From contig NW_026917309.1 of NCBI RefSeq assembly GCF_035046485.1, positions 124,001-188,000 on the forward strand: a stretch of DNA of 64,000 nt, given 5' to 3'. Position 1 is the stretch's first letter, and each line of letters begins with the position of its first letter. A model generated the notes under the pieces. The model worked only from the letters and a program-made list of their open reading frames with translations, was not told where the DNA came from and did not search any database. This stretch comes from Aedes albopictus. Its lineage: Eukaryota; Arthropoda; Insecta; Diptera; Culicidae. Position numbers and translations under genes: made by a program. This document shows positions 24,061 to 34,900 of this stretch, in pieces.

Positions 24061-25829
24061 CTTTGCACCAAAATGCCTCGTACTGTGCTTCAATAAGGCC
24101 AACGGTTTTCTCATGGACACATTTGCGCCTCAGAGATCCCCACATGTTTTTCGTGATCGAATCGATTGAAAGCTTCTCGTAATCTATGCACACCAGGTAC
24201 TGATATTCTTGGAATTATTTCATTGGAATTTTCAATGATTTCTTTGCAAGTATGGATTCCAGCTAGTTAGTTGTCAAGGAAGTTATCAAGGTACTCTATC
24301 AGGAATGTTGTGGCGTATTCTGAATCACTTTCACGACAATATCATGAACACTTTCCCATTTGATTTAATGCACACAAATCCTTCAGAACTCGCGCAACCC
24401 TTTTCCCCACCACTATTCGCAATTCAGCCAAACCTGCTGACTGCGAGAGTGACGGATGGACAACCCGCCAACAGATTGGCGTTTGGTATGCATCATGTGT
24501 ACCGTCATCGACCACCGTGTCCGTTGATGCATATTAGTAAGTACCCAGTACTCACCACCGCCTCTCGCCCGTTGTCAATAATGGGCCGCGGCGGTTGTTG
24601 TTCAAATAGCAGCAAACGCACGCGAAATTTACACGGCTGGCTGGGAGATAATGGATCCCACAACTGTCGAACCGATGATGGCGGCGATGATGAGGAAAAG
24701 CAAACATATGTGAGCCTAGTAACAGGTTTGTAAGGCATGTGTCGGCAACATTCGCCGATCGGTACACATGCTTCTGTCTTGAAGGTACTAAGTGGAAACA
24801 GTAACTTCGTTCGAACAAGTGTTGTTGGCAATGAAACTGGTGTGGTTATTTTCAGGAACATTTGGCGATCTATTTCGCTATTTGGAAGGTTAAGAGTTAT
24901 GACATTGACATCCGAATTGAAGCAATGGGAATCGATCAGTATCGGAATATAATTATTGGCAATTAAAATTAATTGTGGATATCCAAAGACATCTCGAGAA
25001 ACATCGCCTATTCATAGTTCGATCTGTGGACTGGTTGCAGCATCGAATTTGACGAGTGGCTATAGTCCAAGAACCTTACTTTCGCAAGGGGAATTTATAT
25101 CTAGGGTGTTTATGAGCCCGGTGTTTGCTACTTTGAGTAATAGAATGGAAATAGCAAACTCGCGTGTCATGCCTCGAGCATGTGTGCTTGTCAACAACGG
25201 AATCGTTGCTACACTTGTCTCTGAAGACTATTACATCTGTGATGTTCATCTGCCTAGCATGCCTCTTCATGTGAACCAATATGCTTACGAATGTGGAAAG
25301 TTTACTGTAACACTTTTATATAAAGCTGTTTACGATATCGAGAAAGCATTCACTCAAAAGCAATCTTGTTTAGGTGTTTTCTTTACATTGAAGGTGTTTT
25401 TGACAACGGGCTTTGCGATGGCATATCTCTAAAGATTTCCAATCGAATTCACCAAATACTCACAAACCAACATCTCTTCACGACATTACGTTAAGGAGCG
25501 ATTAGCGAATTGGGTGTTTGCGGATGCTCCCAAGGGAGAATCTTTCCATCACTTTTGTGGAATTTCGTAGCTGATACGCTATGGAAGTAGTTCAATCAAT
25601 AGCGGTTTTACAGAGATATTTCTCCAGGGTTTCAACTAGACATGTTTTATGCATTTCTCTGGTGTAGATCCTCTAGAAATGTATGTATTGTTTCCACAAG
25701 GACTTAACCAATCACTCCCATAAGTATTTCACCTCGAATTTTCTCTGGGAGATGTTCAAGGAAATAGTACAGGACACCCAGCAGCAATTTATCCAGGAAT
25801 ATCAACAACATGTGCTGCACAGTTTTCCT
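24061..25829. other. Non-repetitive stretch, no gene recognised
   Basis: More balanced composition with two of the window's longer non-array frames: 142 codons at 24305-24733 (plus) and 158 codons at 24956-25432 (plus). Neither resembles a known family, and overlapping antisense frames of 118 and 88 codons exist. Codon and motif support is absent. It may be conserved intronic sequence or an old insertion. Confidence 0.4.
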
Positions 25830-25833
25830 CTAG

Positions 25834-26229
25834 GACACGTTCCACGCACTTCTACACCGCGGTTTTTGAATTTAGTTGAACGATATTTCAGTGCTCCAGC
25901 TGTTTATTTTGATTCTTTTTGCACCAACATGAAGATAATTACTTATACCGTTCAAATAGTACTTAAAACTTTGAAAAATGTTTCGGGAAAGTAGCTAATT
26001 TGTTGGCGTTAAGTCAAAATTTGACATTTTTTACGATGGTGTCCCGTTACGCTCTATTTCTTAATATTTCTTGAAGTAAAAAGTTCCAATTTTCATTTAC
26101 AAAGCATGAAATGAATTTTCTAATCAAATCTGATCGTTTGATATACTGGTTAGTATGTATTTAACAACATTACAATTTTTGGAAACAAAAGTTTGATTCT
26201 CGCGCAAAACGTAACGCGTGGAATGTGTC
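25834..26229 (+). mobile_element. 396-bp MITE, copy 1, CTAG duplication
   Basis: It begins GACACGTTCCACGC and ends GCGTGGAATGTGTC (one mismatch), with CTAG on both sides (25830-25833, 26230-26233). It is the same length as, and about 99% identical to, the copy at 27650-28045 in opposite orientation; differences seen are single bases such as ACATTT versus ACATGT. There is no coding capacity. A 4-bp duplication excludes typical hAT and TA elements. The superfamily is undetermined. Confidence 0.85.
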
Positions 26230-26453
26230 CTAGAGATTTATCTGGTTGGCCTAGGTATGCATGCAGGAGTTCAACAACAGTGTCTAGTAGTTTTTTCTAG
26301 GATGCCTATAGAAATATGCGACTACATTCTTTCAGATTTCTGCGAGGAATCCATCAGTAATTTCTTTATAGATTCTGATTGGAAGTTCCCCTCCAACATA
26401 AAACATATACAAGGAACTTTTCCTAACCATTGTTATAGATAGAAACCAGTTAA

Positions 26454-26568
26454 CCCGGGAGCGGTCTCGTCGTGTACTGAGTACACGCACCATGAAAAAT
26501 ACACGCTTGTGGTACATAGCGTGAGCGTGACGCCGTTGCAGGTAGTCAAAAACGCGACTGCTCGAGGG
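26454..26568. mobile_element. Short TTAA-flanked MITE (piggyBac-type target)
   Basis: TTAA lies at 26450-26453 and 26569-26572. Imperfect ends CCCGGGAGCGGTC and GACTGCTCGAGGG are inverted repeats. TTAA duplication is characteristic of piggyBac-like elements (also Kolobok). The interior contains 'gtactgagtacacg', a small palindrome. Confidence 0.6.
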
Positions 26569-26720
26569 TTAAACCTGGTACGTAAAATGTACAGGTCGGG
26601 TTCAGATATCTAAGGACAAGCAAAACAAGTTTACCCCGATAATCGAATCACTTCAATAACCAAGCCAATGAATTTTAAATTTCCTTTTAGCGTGTTTATG
26701 TTAGGGCAACTTCATTAGCG

Positions 26721-27649
26721 CTCCTTCTGAGGATACTGCCAGAAATTCTGGCGATGCATCTAGAAACTCCACCTGCAGATCACTCCAAGAATGTCATCTG
26801 GGATTACTTCATGAATACCTGCTGAGGATTCCTCCAGGATTTGTTTCGGGGGATTCCTCCAACAAGTGCTTCTGGGGATTTCTCCAGGAACTCTATCTGT
26901 TGATTACACCAAGATTGTTCCATAAATGCCTGCCTGGAATTCCTACAGAACCTCCTTCAGGCGATTTCGGCAGGGATTCTTTCTAGGAACTCTTTCAAGA
27001 AAACTTTCTGGGAATTACTCCAGCAACTCCATCTGAGGATTATTTCAGGATATCTTCCAGGGGATTTCGCCTCGAATGCCTTATCTAAATTCAACCATAT
27101 TCCATTATGTATACCTTGTGAGGATTTCTCCAAGAAGTTTTTTTTAGGGATTCCTAAAAATAGTTAGGTCTGGCACTCCTCCGAGAATTTCTTCTGTGGT
27201 CGAGAAATCGAGAAATTTGATTACGTTTTTTTTATTCAAGAATTCATAAAAGATTTCCAGAAGGAACTTTTTGGATTCCTTAAAAAAAACTTCTGCGAGA
27301 TTTTTACAAGAAACTTTAGAAAGAACTCATACAGGAATCCTTAACAAAATGCTGGAGGTTTCAGATAAGGAACTCGCAAAAGATTCATTGAAACAACACC
27401 TGGAAGATTCCCAAAAGAAACTTCTCAAGTGCTGGAGCACTTTCTGAACGAACATTTTGAGGATTCCCAGAAAGAACGCAAGGAGGATTTCCAAACCAAG
27501 TTGCTGAAGGACTTCCAGAAGAAAGTCCGGGAGAAACTCCTGAAAAATTCCCAGAATGAACTCCTGAAGAATTATATTAATGAACTCTTGAAGGATCGCA
27601 GTAGGAAAGACGAAAGACTTAAGTCGATTCTGGAAGGAATCAAGCAAAA
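26721..27649. repeat. Degenerate GGAATTCC array with polarity switch
   Basis: The left part (to about 27200) is 'ggattcctccag' type; the right part (27240-27640) is 'gaaggaacttccag' type, i.e. the reverse-complement family. Lysine/glutamate- and leucine-rich frames of 108-119 codons on opposite strands are repeat products. Confidence 0.65.
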
Positions 27650-28045
27650 GACACATTCCACGCGTTACGTTTTGCGCGAGAATCAAACTTTTGTTTCCAA
27701 AAATTGTAATGTTGTTAAATACATACTAACCGGTATATCAAACGATCAGATTTGATTAGAAGATTCATTTCATGCTTTGTAAATGAAAATTGGAACTTTT
27801 TACTTCAAGAAATATTAAGAAATAGAGCGTAACGGGACACCATCGTAAAACATGTCAAATTTTGACTTAACGCCAACAAATTAGCTACTTTCCCGAAACA
27901 TTTTTCAAAGTTTTAAGTACTATTTGAACGGTATAAGTAATTATCTTCATGTTGGTGCAAAAAGAATCAAAATAAACAGCTGGAGCACTGAAATATCGTT
28001 CAACTAAATTCAAAAACCGCGGTGTAGAAGTGCGTGGAACGTGTC
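27650..28045 (-). mobile_element. 396-bp MITE, copy 2, AAAA duplication
   Basis: Reverse-complement twin of 25834-26229. It is flanked by AAAA at 27646-27649 and 28046-28049. Ends are GACACATTCCACGC and GCGTGGAACGTGTC. The near identity of the two copies points to recent activity of an unseen autonomous partner. Confidence 0.85.
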
Positions 28046-29125
28046 AAAAGCTCACAGAGAAATCAATGAAAAAATTTATGGACGGATTTCAGAAAGAACT
28101 CCTGTAGAAATCACATCACGAACTCCGGTTGAAAACTTCTGCAGCAGTCACAGAAGAAACTCTTCGAGAAATACCAGGAAAGAAACATTACTGGTGATAT
28201 TACTGGACGAACTTAGTAGAAGTACTTGGAGGATTTCAGGACTTGCAGTCCTCGACGTGAAATCCCGAAAGAATTTCCTGCACGAATGCCAGAAGGAATT
28301 CTTTGACGAACCTCAGAAGGAACACTTGATGGAATTCCACAAACAAACTTATGCAGCAATCATAGAAAGAATTTCTAGGACAACCCCAGAAGATACTACC
28401 GAAGGAATCCAATAAGGAACTTCTGGGGAATTTCAGAAAAAAAAAATCTTGGAAAAACTTCCGGAGAAACTTCTGAAGAAACCCCACTTTGAGGAATTTA
28501 AGAAGGGACATATACATTGGTTCTGATATTCACCCAGGAACTCTTGCAGAAATTTAAGGATAAGAGACGAACCAGCCAAGGACTGAAAGTCTCTAAAATA
28601 AAGACAAATCAATCAAATCTATCTTAAGGATTTCCATTTCCATATGAAACTCCTCAAGGAATCCCCGTAGAAAGTCCTGGAGAAATTTAATAGGGCATCT
28701 CTTTGGAGATTTCTCCAGGAAAACCTTCGGTTATTCCACCTGGAATTCGTTCGGGGCTTCATCTGGGATTCCTCCTGGAATTCGGGGATTCTTTCGCGGA
28801 TTCATCCTGGAATTTGTTCAGGGATTTTTCCTGGAATTCCTTCGGATACCCTTCGGATATTCCTCCTGGAATTCTTTCGGGACTTCTCCTGGGATTCCCT
28901 CGCAGATTCCTTCCGAGGATTCCTCCTGAAATTCCTGCGCGGATTCCTCCTGGAACTCCTTGGGATATTCCTCTTGGAACTCACTCGGGACTTCTTCTGG
29001 AAATTCTTCCTGGAATACTTTCGTGTATTCCTTCTGGAATTCCTCCGGAGATTACTCCTGGAAATCCTTTAGATATTCTCCCTGGAATTCATTTGGGACT
29101 TCTCGTGGAACTCCTTCGAAGATTA
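28046..29125. repeat. Degenerate GGAATTCC array, purine- then pyrimidine-rich
   Basis: A purine-rich part runs to about 28560, then 'cctggaattcctcc' text from 28640. The block at about 28476-28760 ('ccccactttgaggaattt', 'attcacccaggaactcttg', 'catctctttggagat') is a diverged duplicate of 53427-53680. A 35-bp LINE-tail-like segment, 28582-28618, matches the reverse complement of 63238-63272. The 160-codon frame at 28703-29185 is spurious. Confidence 0.7.
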
Positions 29126-29718
29126 AAGACTGCCCCAGAAAGTATGGACGCACCTAGTCTTCAGTTGTCTGGGACTGATCGATAGTTCTAGTTTCGGGCT
29201 TCGTTTTGGCTGTTTCTGGTTACTATAGGATCGAAAAACCAAACGTTCTTTGTCACGATGAGCATTGGAATTCAAAATGCTAACTTTTTTGGTCATACCC
29301 CGCTCCGTGTTAGTTAGAAGGTTTTTTCTTGTGCTCAACCACTTCATTATTTGTTTATCCAAACGAGGGTCTGCAGGATCTTAATTTTAAACCCAATTTT
29401 CGCCTATGCTTAAACGTGTTATCCCCACCGTGGTTGCTGATTGTTGGTTGCACGATTTTCTCACTTACTCCCACCATATTTTGTTCATTTCCTCAGTGAT
29501 CTTTCAAACTCTGTACATCATTTGTGCACATTTTTTCAATAATGTTCCTCTCAAAGTTCATGGATTTTGGAACACACTGTTGGAATCGCAAAAACCGTTA
29601 TACAAATGCTGAGAAAATAGGTTGACCAACAGGATGTAGTTTTCAAAAAGAACTAGTCATCAATAGTTCTGAAATGCCAGTATTTTCTTACTGCGTCCAT
29701 ACTTTCTGGACCGGTCTT
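29126..29718. mobile_element. TA-flanked TIR element, 593 bp
   Basis: It starts AAGACTGCCCCAGAAAGTAT and ends ATACTTTCTGGACCGGTCTT, an inverted repeat of about 26 bp with a few mismatches. TA duplicates lie at 29124-29125 and 29719-29720. The GGAATTCC array continues on both sides, confirming insertion into it. Frames of 68-79 codons show no transposase motif. Confidence 0.75.
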
Positions 29719-29746
29719 TACCCCTGGAAATCCTTTGGATATTCCT

Positions 29747-31189
29747 CACGGGAAAAAATTCGTTGCCGGATCCATGACTTAAATGTTATGAAATCATAAA
29801 ACTTGTCGCTTCATGATATTGTAACTACAAGTCATGATATCGTGACGTTAACAACGATTATTATGAATAATAATAACTAATTCCATCAACAAAAGCCATG
29901 GCCGTCAAAAGCGTTATGAAAAAATTAAGCTCGTTTTCATAAATTGAATACCATAAAGCTGAGTCATGGTAGCATGGCTCTGAGTCATAAAACTATGACG
30001 CTGAGTCATCTCAACCAGACGCTGAGTCGTATAAACATAACAAGGAGTCATAAAATCATGAATCACAACAAACGAATTTGGGCACTGTAAGCGTTACGCA
30101 AACCCTCGCGCAGAATCACCTACGCCATTTTTGTCACTTCTGTCAAGGCGCCTTTTGTGAGCGGCAGTGTTTTCCGGTGAGATTTATTTTTTGGTTTTCG
30201 AAAAAGTGTAGTGAATTGTTCTTACTTAAATAGTAGTAAACTATATAATTATTGAACTACATTCCAGAAGTTGAAAGTGAAAAAACTCCATATTCCGGCA
30301 CAAAACTCCGGCCAGCTTCATCAGCAGCAGAACAATCAAGCTCACGCACAATTCCGGCACAAAATTTTGGCCAGCTTCATCAGCAGAAGAAAAAATACGT
30401 TAAGGGCCGATTTCTTCACCCGGGCTTAAATTTTAAACCAGGCTTAGCAACATTTTAAGCCGGGCTTAACTTTTTTTTCAATTTCTTCACCTCGGCTTAA
30501 CCACTAAACCCTCTATGTACAGCATTTTGCTAATAAAACGGGCATCATTATTGACAAATACCAGAATCATAAAAATTACTTCAATATTCAGGAACCTTGT
30601 TCATGATTTCAGAGTGCGTGCTTCACGATAACATGACCTTAAATGCCACTTTGCACCAATTTATCCGATAGTATAAATAACAAATACTAGAATCATGCAT
30701 ACTGCTTATGTTTTTATAACATTAGGTAATAAATATAGAACATGCTTTATGATAACATGACCAGTACTACCATTTTTCGCAAATCGATCCAGTACCATAA
30801 ATGACAAATACTTGCACCATGAGTAATGCTCAAGCTTTCATAAATTTAGTTCATAGTTTGAGTACGTACTTCATGATAATATGAACCGACTTACCAAATT
30901 TCGCTAATAAAACTGGAACCATAAATGACAACTACTAGTTCTATGAATACCGCTTCTGGTTTTATGAATCTAGTTAATAGTTCTAGTATTCATGGGCATG
31001 ATATCATGACTTAACTTACAAATTTTTGTCAATAAATATGAAAAACGTAACGCCAAGGTGACGTTACGGCAACATGAGTCATGAAATTATGACCTTTTTT
31101 TATGGTGTATATTTATAACATGAAAACACACATTTTACGCAAAATCATGACTCATTTAGCAGGTTTCAAGCAGCGGACTTTTTCCCGTG
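29747..31189. mobile_element. CATGA-rich TIR element, 1.44 kb
   Basis: It opens CACGGGAAAAA and closes TTTTTCCCGTG. Subterminal TCATGA/CATGAC and CATAAAT motifs recur many times on both sides. The region 30400-30520 carries palindromic TTAAGCC/GGCTTAA units of a second, nested repeat. No clear target duplication. A fragment of the same family is at 7700-8059. No coding capacity. Confidence 0.65.
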
Positions 31190-32815
31190 CTCTAGGAATT
31201 CATTTGGGACTTCTCCTGGGGTTCCTTCGGAGATTCCTCCTGTAATTCTATAAAGGATTCCTCCTAAAATTTCTTCGGGGATTCCTCCTAGAATTCCTTC
31301 GAAGATTCACCCTGGATATCCTTCGTTGATTCATCCTGGAATTTCTTCTGATATTCCCGCTGGATTCCTTTGGACATACCTGCTGGAATTATTTTGGGGA
31401 TTCCTGCTGGAATTTGTTTGGTAATTCCTACTAGAATTCTTTCGGGGATTTTTCCGCGATTTCATTCGAGGATCCCTGTTGGAATTTCTTCGAGGATTCT
31501 TCTTGCCATTCCTTTGGGGATTCTTCCTGGAACTCCTTCGGGGATTCCTTGGATATCCTTCGGATATATTCCTCCTGAAATTCGTTCAGGACTTTTCCTG
31601 GGATTCCTTCGCAGATTTCTTCGGGGATTCCTCCTGAAATTCCATCGCGGATTTCTCCGGAAATTCCTTCGGGGATTTCTCCGGGAATTCCGTCAGGGGT
31701 TCCTCCTGGAATTCCTTCGGGGATTCCTCCTGGAATTCTTTTGGGAATTTCTCCTGGAATTCCTTTGGGGGATTCCTCCTGAAACTCCTTCGAATATTCC
31801 TCCTGGAACTCGCTCGGGACTTCTTCTGGAAATCCTTCAGGAATTCTTCCTAAAATTCCTTCATATATTTCTTCTGGAATTCTTTTGGACATTACTGCTG
31901 GAAATCCTTTAGTTATTCTCCCTGGAATTCATTTGGGACTTCTCCTGGAATTCCTCCGGAGATTACTTCTGGAATTCATTTGGGACTTCTCCTGGGATTC
32001 CTTCGGAGATTCCTTCTGTAATTCCATAAGAGATTCCTCCAAGAATTTCTCCGGGGATTCCTCCTAGAATTCCTTCGAAGATTCACCCTGGATATCCTTC
32101 GCTGATTCCTCCTGGAAATCCTTCGTCGATTTCTGCTGAAATTTCTTTTGATATTCCCGCTAGATTCCTTTGGGAATTCCTGCTAGAATTCTTTCGGGGA
32201 TTTCCGCGATTTCATTCGGGGATCACTTTTGGAATTTCTTCGAGGATTCTTCTTGCCATTCCTTTGGGGATACCTCTGGGGATTCCTTCGCGGATTTCTC
32301 TGGGAATTCCTTCGGGGATATCTGCTGGAATTCCGTCAGGGATTCCTCCTGGAATTCCTTTGGGGGATTCCTCCTGGAATTCCTTTGGGGGGTTCCTCCT
32401 GGAACTTCTTCGGATATTCCTCCTGGATCTCGCTCGGGACTTCTGCTGGAAATCCTTCAGGAATTATTTCTGGAATTCCTTCGTATATTTCTCCTGGAAT
32501 TCTTTTGGACATGACTGCTGGAAATCTTTTAGATATTCTCCCTGGAATTCATTTGAGGCTTCTCCTGGGATTCCATCGGAGATTCCTCCTGTAATTCCAT
32601 AAGGGGTTCCTCCAACAGTTCCTTCGGGGATTCCTCCTAGAATTCCTTCGAAGATTCACCCTGGATATCCTTCGTTGATTCCTCCTGGAAGTACTTCGGC
32701 GATTTCTGCTGGAATTTCTTCTGATGATCCCTTTTGGAATTCCTTCGAGGATTCCATTTGCCTTTCCTTCGGGGATTCTTTCTGGAATTTCTCAAAAATT
32801 CCAATCATGTTTCTT
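31190..32815. repeat. 24-bp-period GGAATTCC array
   Basis: The clearest array in the window: GATTCCTCCTGGAATTCC plus TTCGGG repeats every 24 bp over 1.6 kb. A higher-order duplication of about 750 bp is visible (GCCATTCCTTTGGGGA at 31505 and 32255 with matching flanks). Because 24 is divisible by three, overlapping frames of 100-180 codons appear on both strands (for example 31370-31912 plus and 31431-31892 minus), made of Gly-Ile-Pro, Phe-Leu-Glu or Glu-Phe-Gln-Glu repeats. None is credible as a gene. Confidence 0.85.
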
Positions 32816-34739
32816 CATGAAAAAAAAAAAACTGCCGCCACCAAGCAAAATTTCTTCCCATAAATACTTATTGGATCTATTTTTCAACTTAGTACCATTC
32901 ACCGCACATGCGAATATGATGATGATGCTTGAGCGAGTTATCTTCACTTATGATAACCCCTTGCGTCAATATTTGGACGGGATTTTACCCGAGCATTTAC
33001 CTGCCATTACCTACCATCCAACAGGTGGACTGCACTGCACTATTCCATACAGTACACACACATACGCCTGATGACGAAAGCCATATTGGACTGATGGTAG
33101 AGACATTTTCCGTCAAAATGCATTCACCTGCTGCAATTCACATAGAGCATGGCATCCGTACGTCTCATGTGTTGTGTGTGGTTTTCCATCAATGATGGCT
33201 GGTGTCGTTCGATGACGATGATGATGTGCTCAATCAGTCATCTACGATTGATTGGATTGTTCGGTTATGGCGAAGGAAGGTGAGGCAGGGTGAAAGTAGA
33301 GAAATGGCTTTGGCAGAAATAGTGCACCAGAATGTGAAGTGCATTCTTGTTGCACTCGTCGTCGTCATCCGTTCATGTCGGTTGTCATCATCGTCGTCGC
33401 AGGCAACAAGTACCTCCTCCTACTACAGACAGAGTGAGAGCATGTACTCTGTGTACATTCAACACGTTGTTGATCAATTTTTATTATTCCTCCCTGGCGC
33501 TATTCCGTGTTGTTCCATTTCCACCATCGCATCGTCCTGATGGCTCGTATTGAACATTACTTTCGCCCTGAGGCGGATTACGGCGTTGTTGATTCACCTC
33601 TTTGCCGGCGATGCCGGGGCCTCAGGCAGGCGGGCAACAATCAGATAAAAATGCTAACGAGTGGGAGAGGTCATCATTAATGGGACACCGACGGACGACG
33701 ACGACAAGGATCCGGATGGGACCGGTCGGTTGGATGAACGAGAGGATCAGCAGAAGCGGTGGCAGCAGCAAATAGGGTAATTCACAAAGAAAATGGGCCA
33801 ACAAACATGCAACCCATAGAGGTCCTTGTTTGTCCTCGACGAGAGATGATGGGAGTGAGGACAGGAGCAGGTTGTTCGCATGCCTATCATTCGCACAGTG
33901 GTAGTACCGTAGACAAAAACTGAAAAATCATTATGCTGCAGAAATAGAATTTTTCGTGTATCTGCTATAAACTATGTACTTCGCGAACAGCATAGGTCCA
34001 GAGTATTTCAAAACGATCCTTAATCATCATTGTGGGTCCATTCTCATTGCTCGATTTCTGACAATGAGAAAGCGAACTCTACTTAAAAATGACGATTTAT
34101 GACCGGCGAAAAGACCCACAGTGCATTCCAGCCACCATTGTGCCGTCGCCGCTGCTTTGAGCGTTGACTGACACTGGAGCTGTTTGGTCTGCAATGAATC
34201 GCTGCTGCTTCTCTGCCCCCATACTACTGGGTGGGATGTGGGGACAGTTCGATAATCATTTCACTTCCCGACTGAGCGATGAAATATTAATGGTCCAATG
34301 CACATTGGACGAACCATTTCGACCGACCGAACGGACATGGGTTTGTCCCCAGTTTGCTGCGCCTTTTGTTGAGTGAAACTCGGTTTGATGGAGTCCGGAG
34401 CCGAATCTCTCTCGCTGGAAAGGAGGGAGGTGAAGAAACCACGAAATACAAAAATCGATATTAATGGACAAACACATTGGATCCCACGCGAAAACAAATG
34501 AGGAAACTTGTACTCTGTCGAGTGCGGTCGGCACGATGGTGAGATGCTGGCTGTGATACATTCGAATGGGCTTTCAAGTACGATCTGGAGCATCCATCGT
34601 GTCGACAATGTTGAATGTTTTCCGAGCAATGATCTTTGCTGGGTAAAGTTTGCGTGAATGGAGAAATGTGGTGTTGAAATACACTTGGGAAGTTGATCGC
34701 TTCTCATTAGGCTTGGTGGCAAGTCACTTTTAGTTATGC
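32816..34739. other. Non-repetitive, balanced-composition stretch
   Basis: It contains ATGATG and GTCGTCGTC-type simple runs (33205-33235, 33350-33410). Overlapping frames of 88-153 codons lie on both strands without domains. No splice-bounded exon was recognised. It may be intron of scrib or a regulatory region; this cannot be decided by eye. Confidence 0.4.
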
Positions 34740-34900
34740 GAAATCATGGATGAAAACGATTGATTCGAGAAACTTACAAGGCTGATCAAAGCGACGATGG
34801 ACGGTGTAAAAAACTGCGTAAGGGTTTCGGGCGATTTGTCTAGTTCGTTCGAATCTCGCCAGGGACTACGACAAGGTGATGGACTTTCATGCCTGCTGTT
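34740..34900 (+). pseudogene. RTE-clade LINE reverse-transcriptase relic, part 1
   Basis: It aligns with the minus-strand RTE copy at about 57360-57480: shared protein text includes 'IMDEN', 'ATMDGVKN' and 'GLRQGDGLSC'. The relic is cut at 34900 by a TIR element and continues at 37095. It encodes part of the RT palm upstream of the FADD motif and carries frame damage. It is transcribed in the opposite direction to scrib. Confidence 0.75.

Noticed and set aside
24305..25432. Two plus-strand frames (142 and 158 codons) as a host gene
   Set aside because: No recognisable family, and similar-length antisense frames overlap; evidence is insufficient.
28703..29185. 160-codon plus-strand frame
   Set aside because: Array-derived and it runs into the TIR of the element at 29126.
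31370..31912. 180-codon frame (and a 153-codon antisense frame at 31431-31892)
   Set aside because: Both are generated by the 24-bp repeat, with low-complexity Phe-Leu-Glu or Gly-Ile-Pro content and no motif.
33202..34722. Overlapping frames of 112-153 codons as possible scrib exons
   Set aside because: Text does not resemble Scribble LRR, LAPSD or PDZ sequence, and no splice-bounded segment was recognised.
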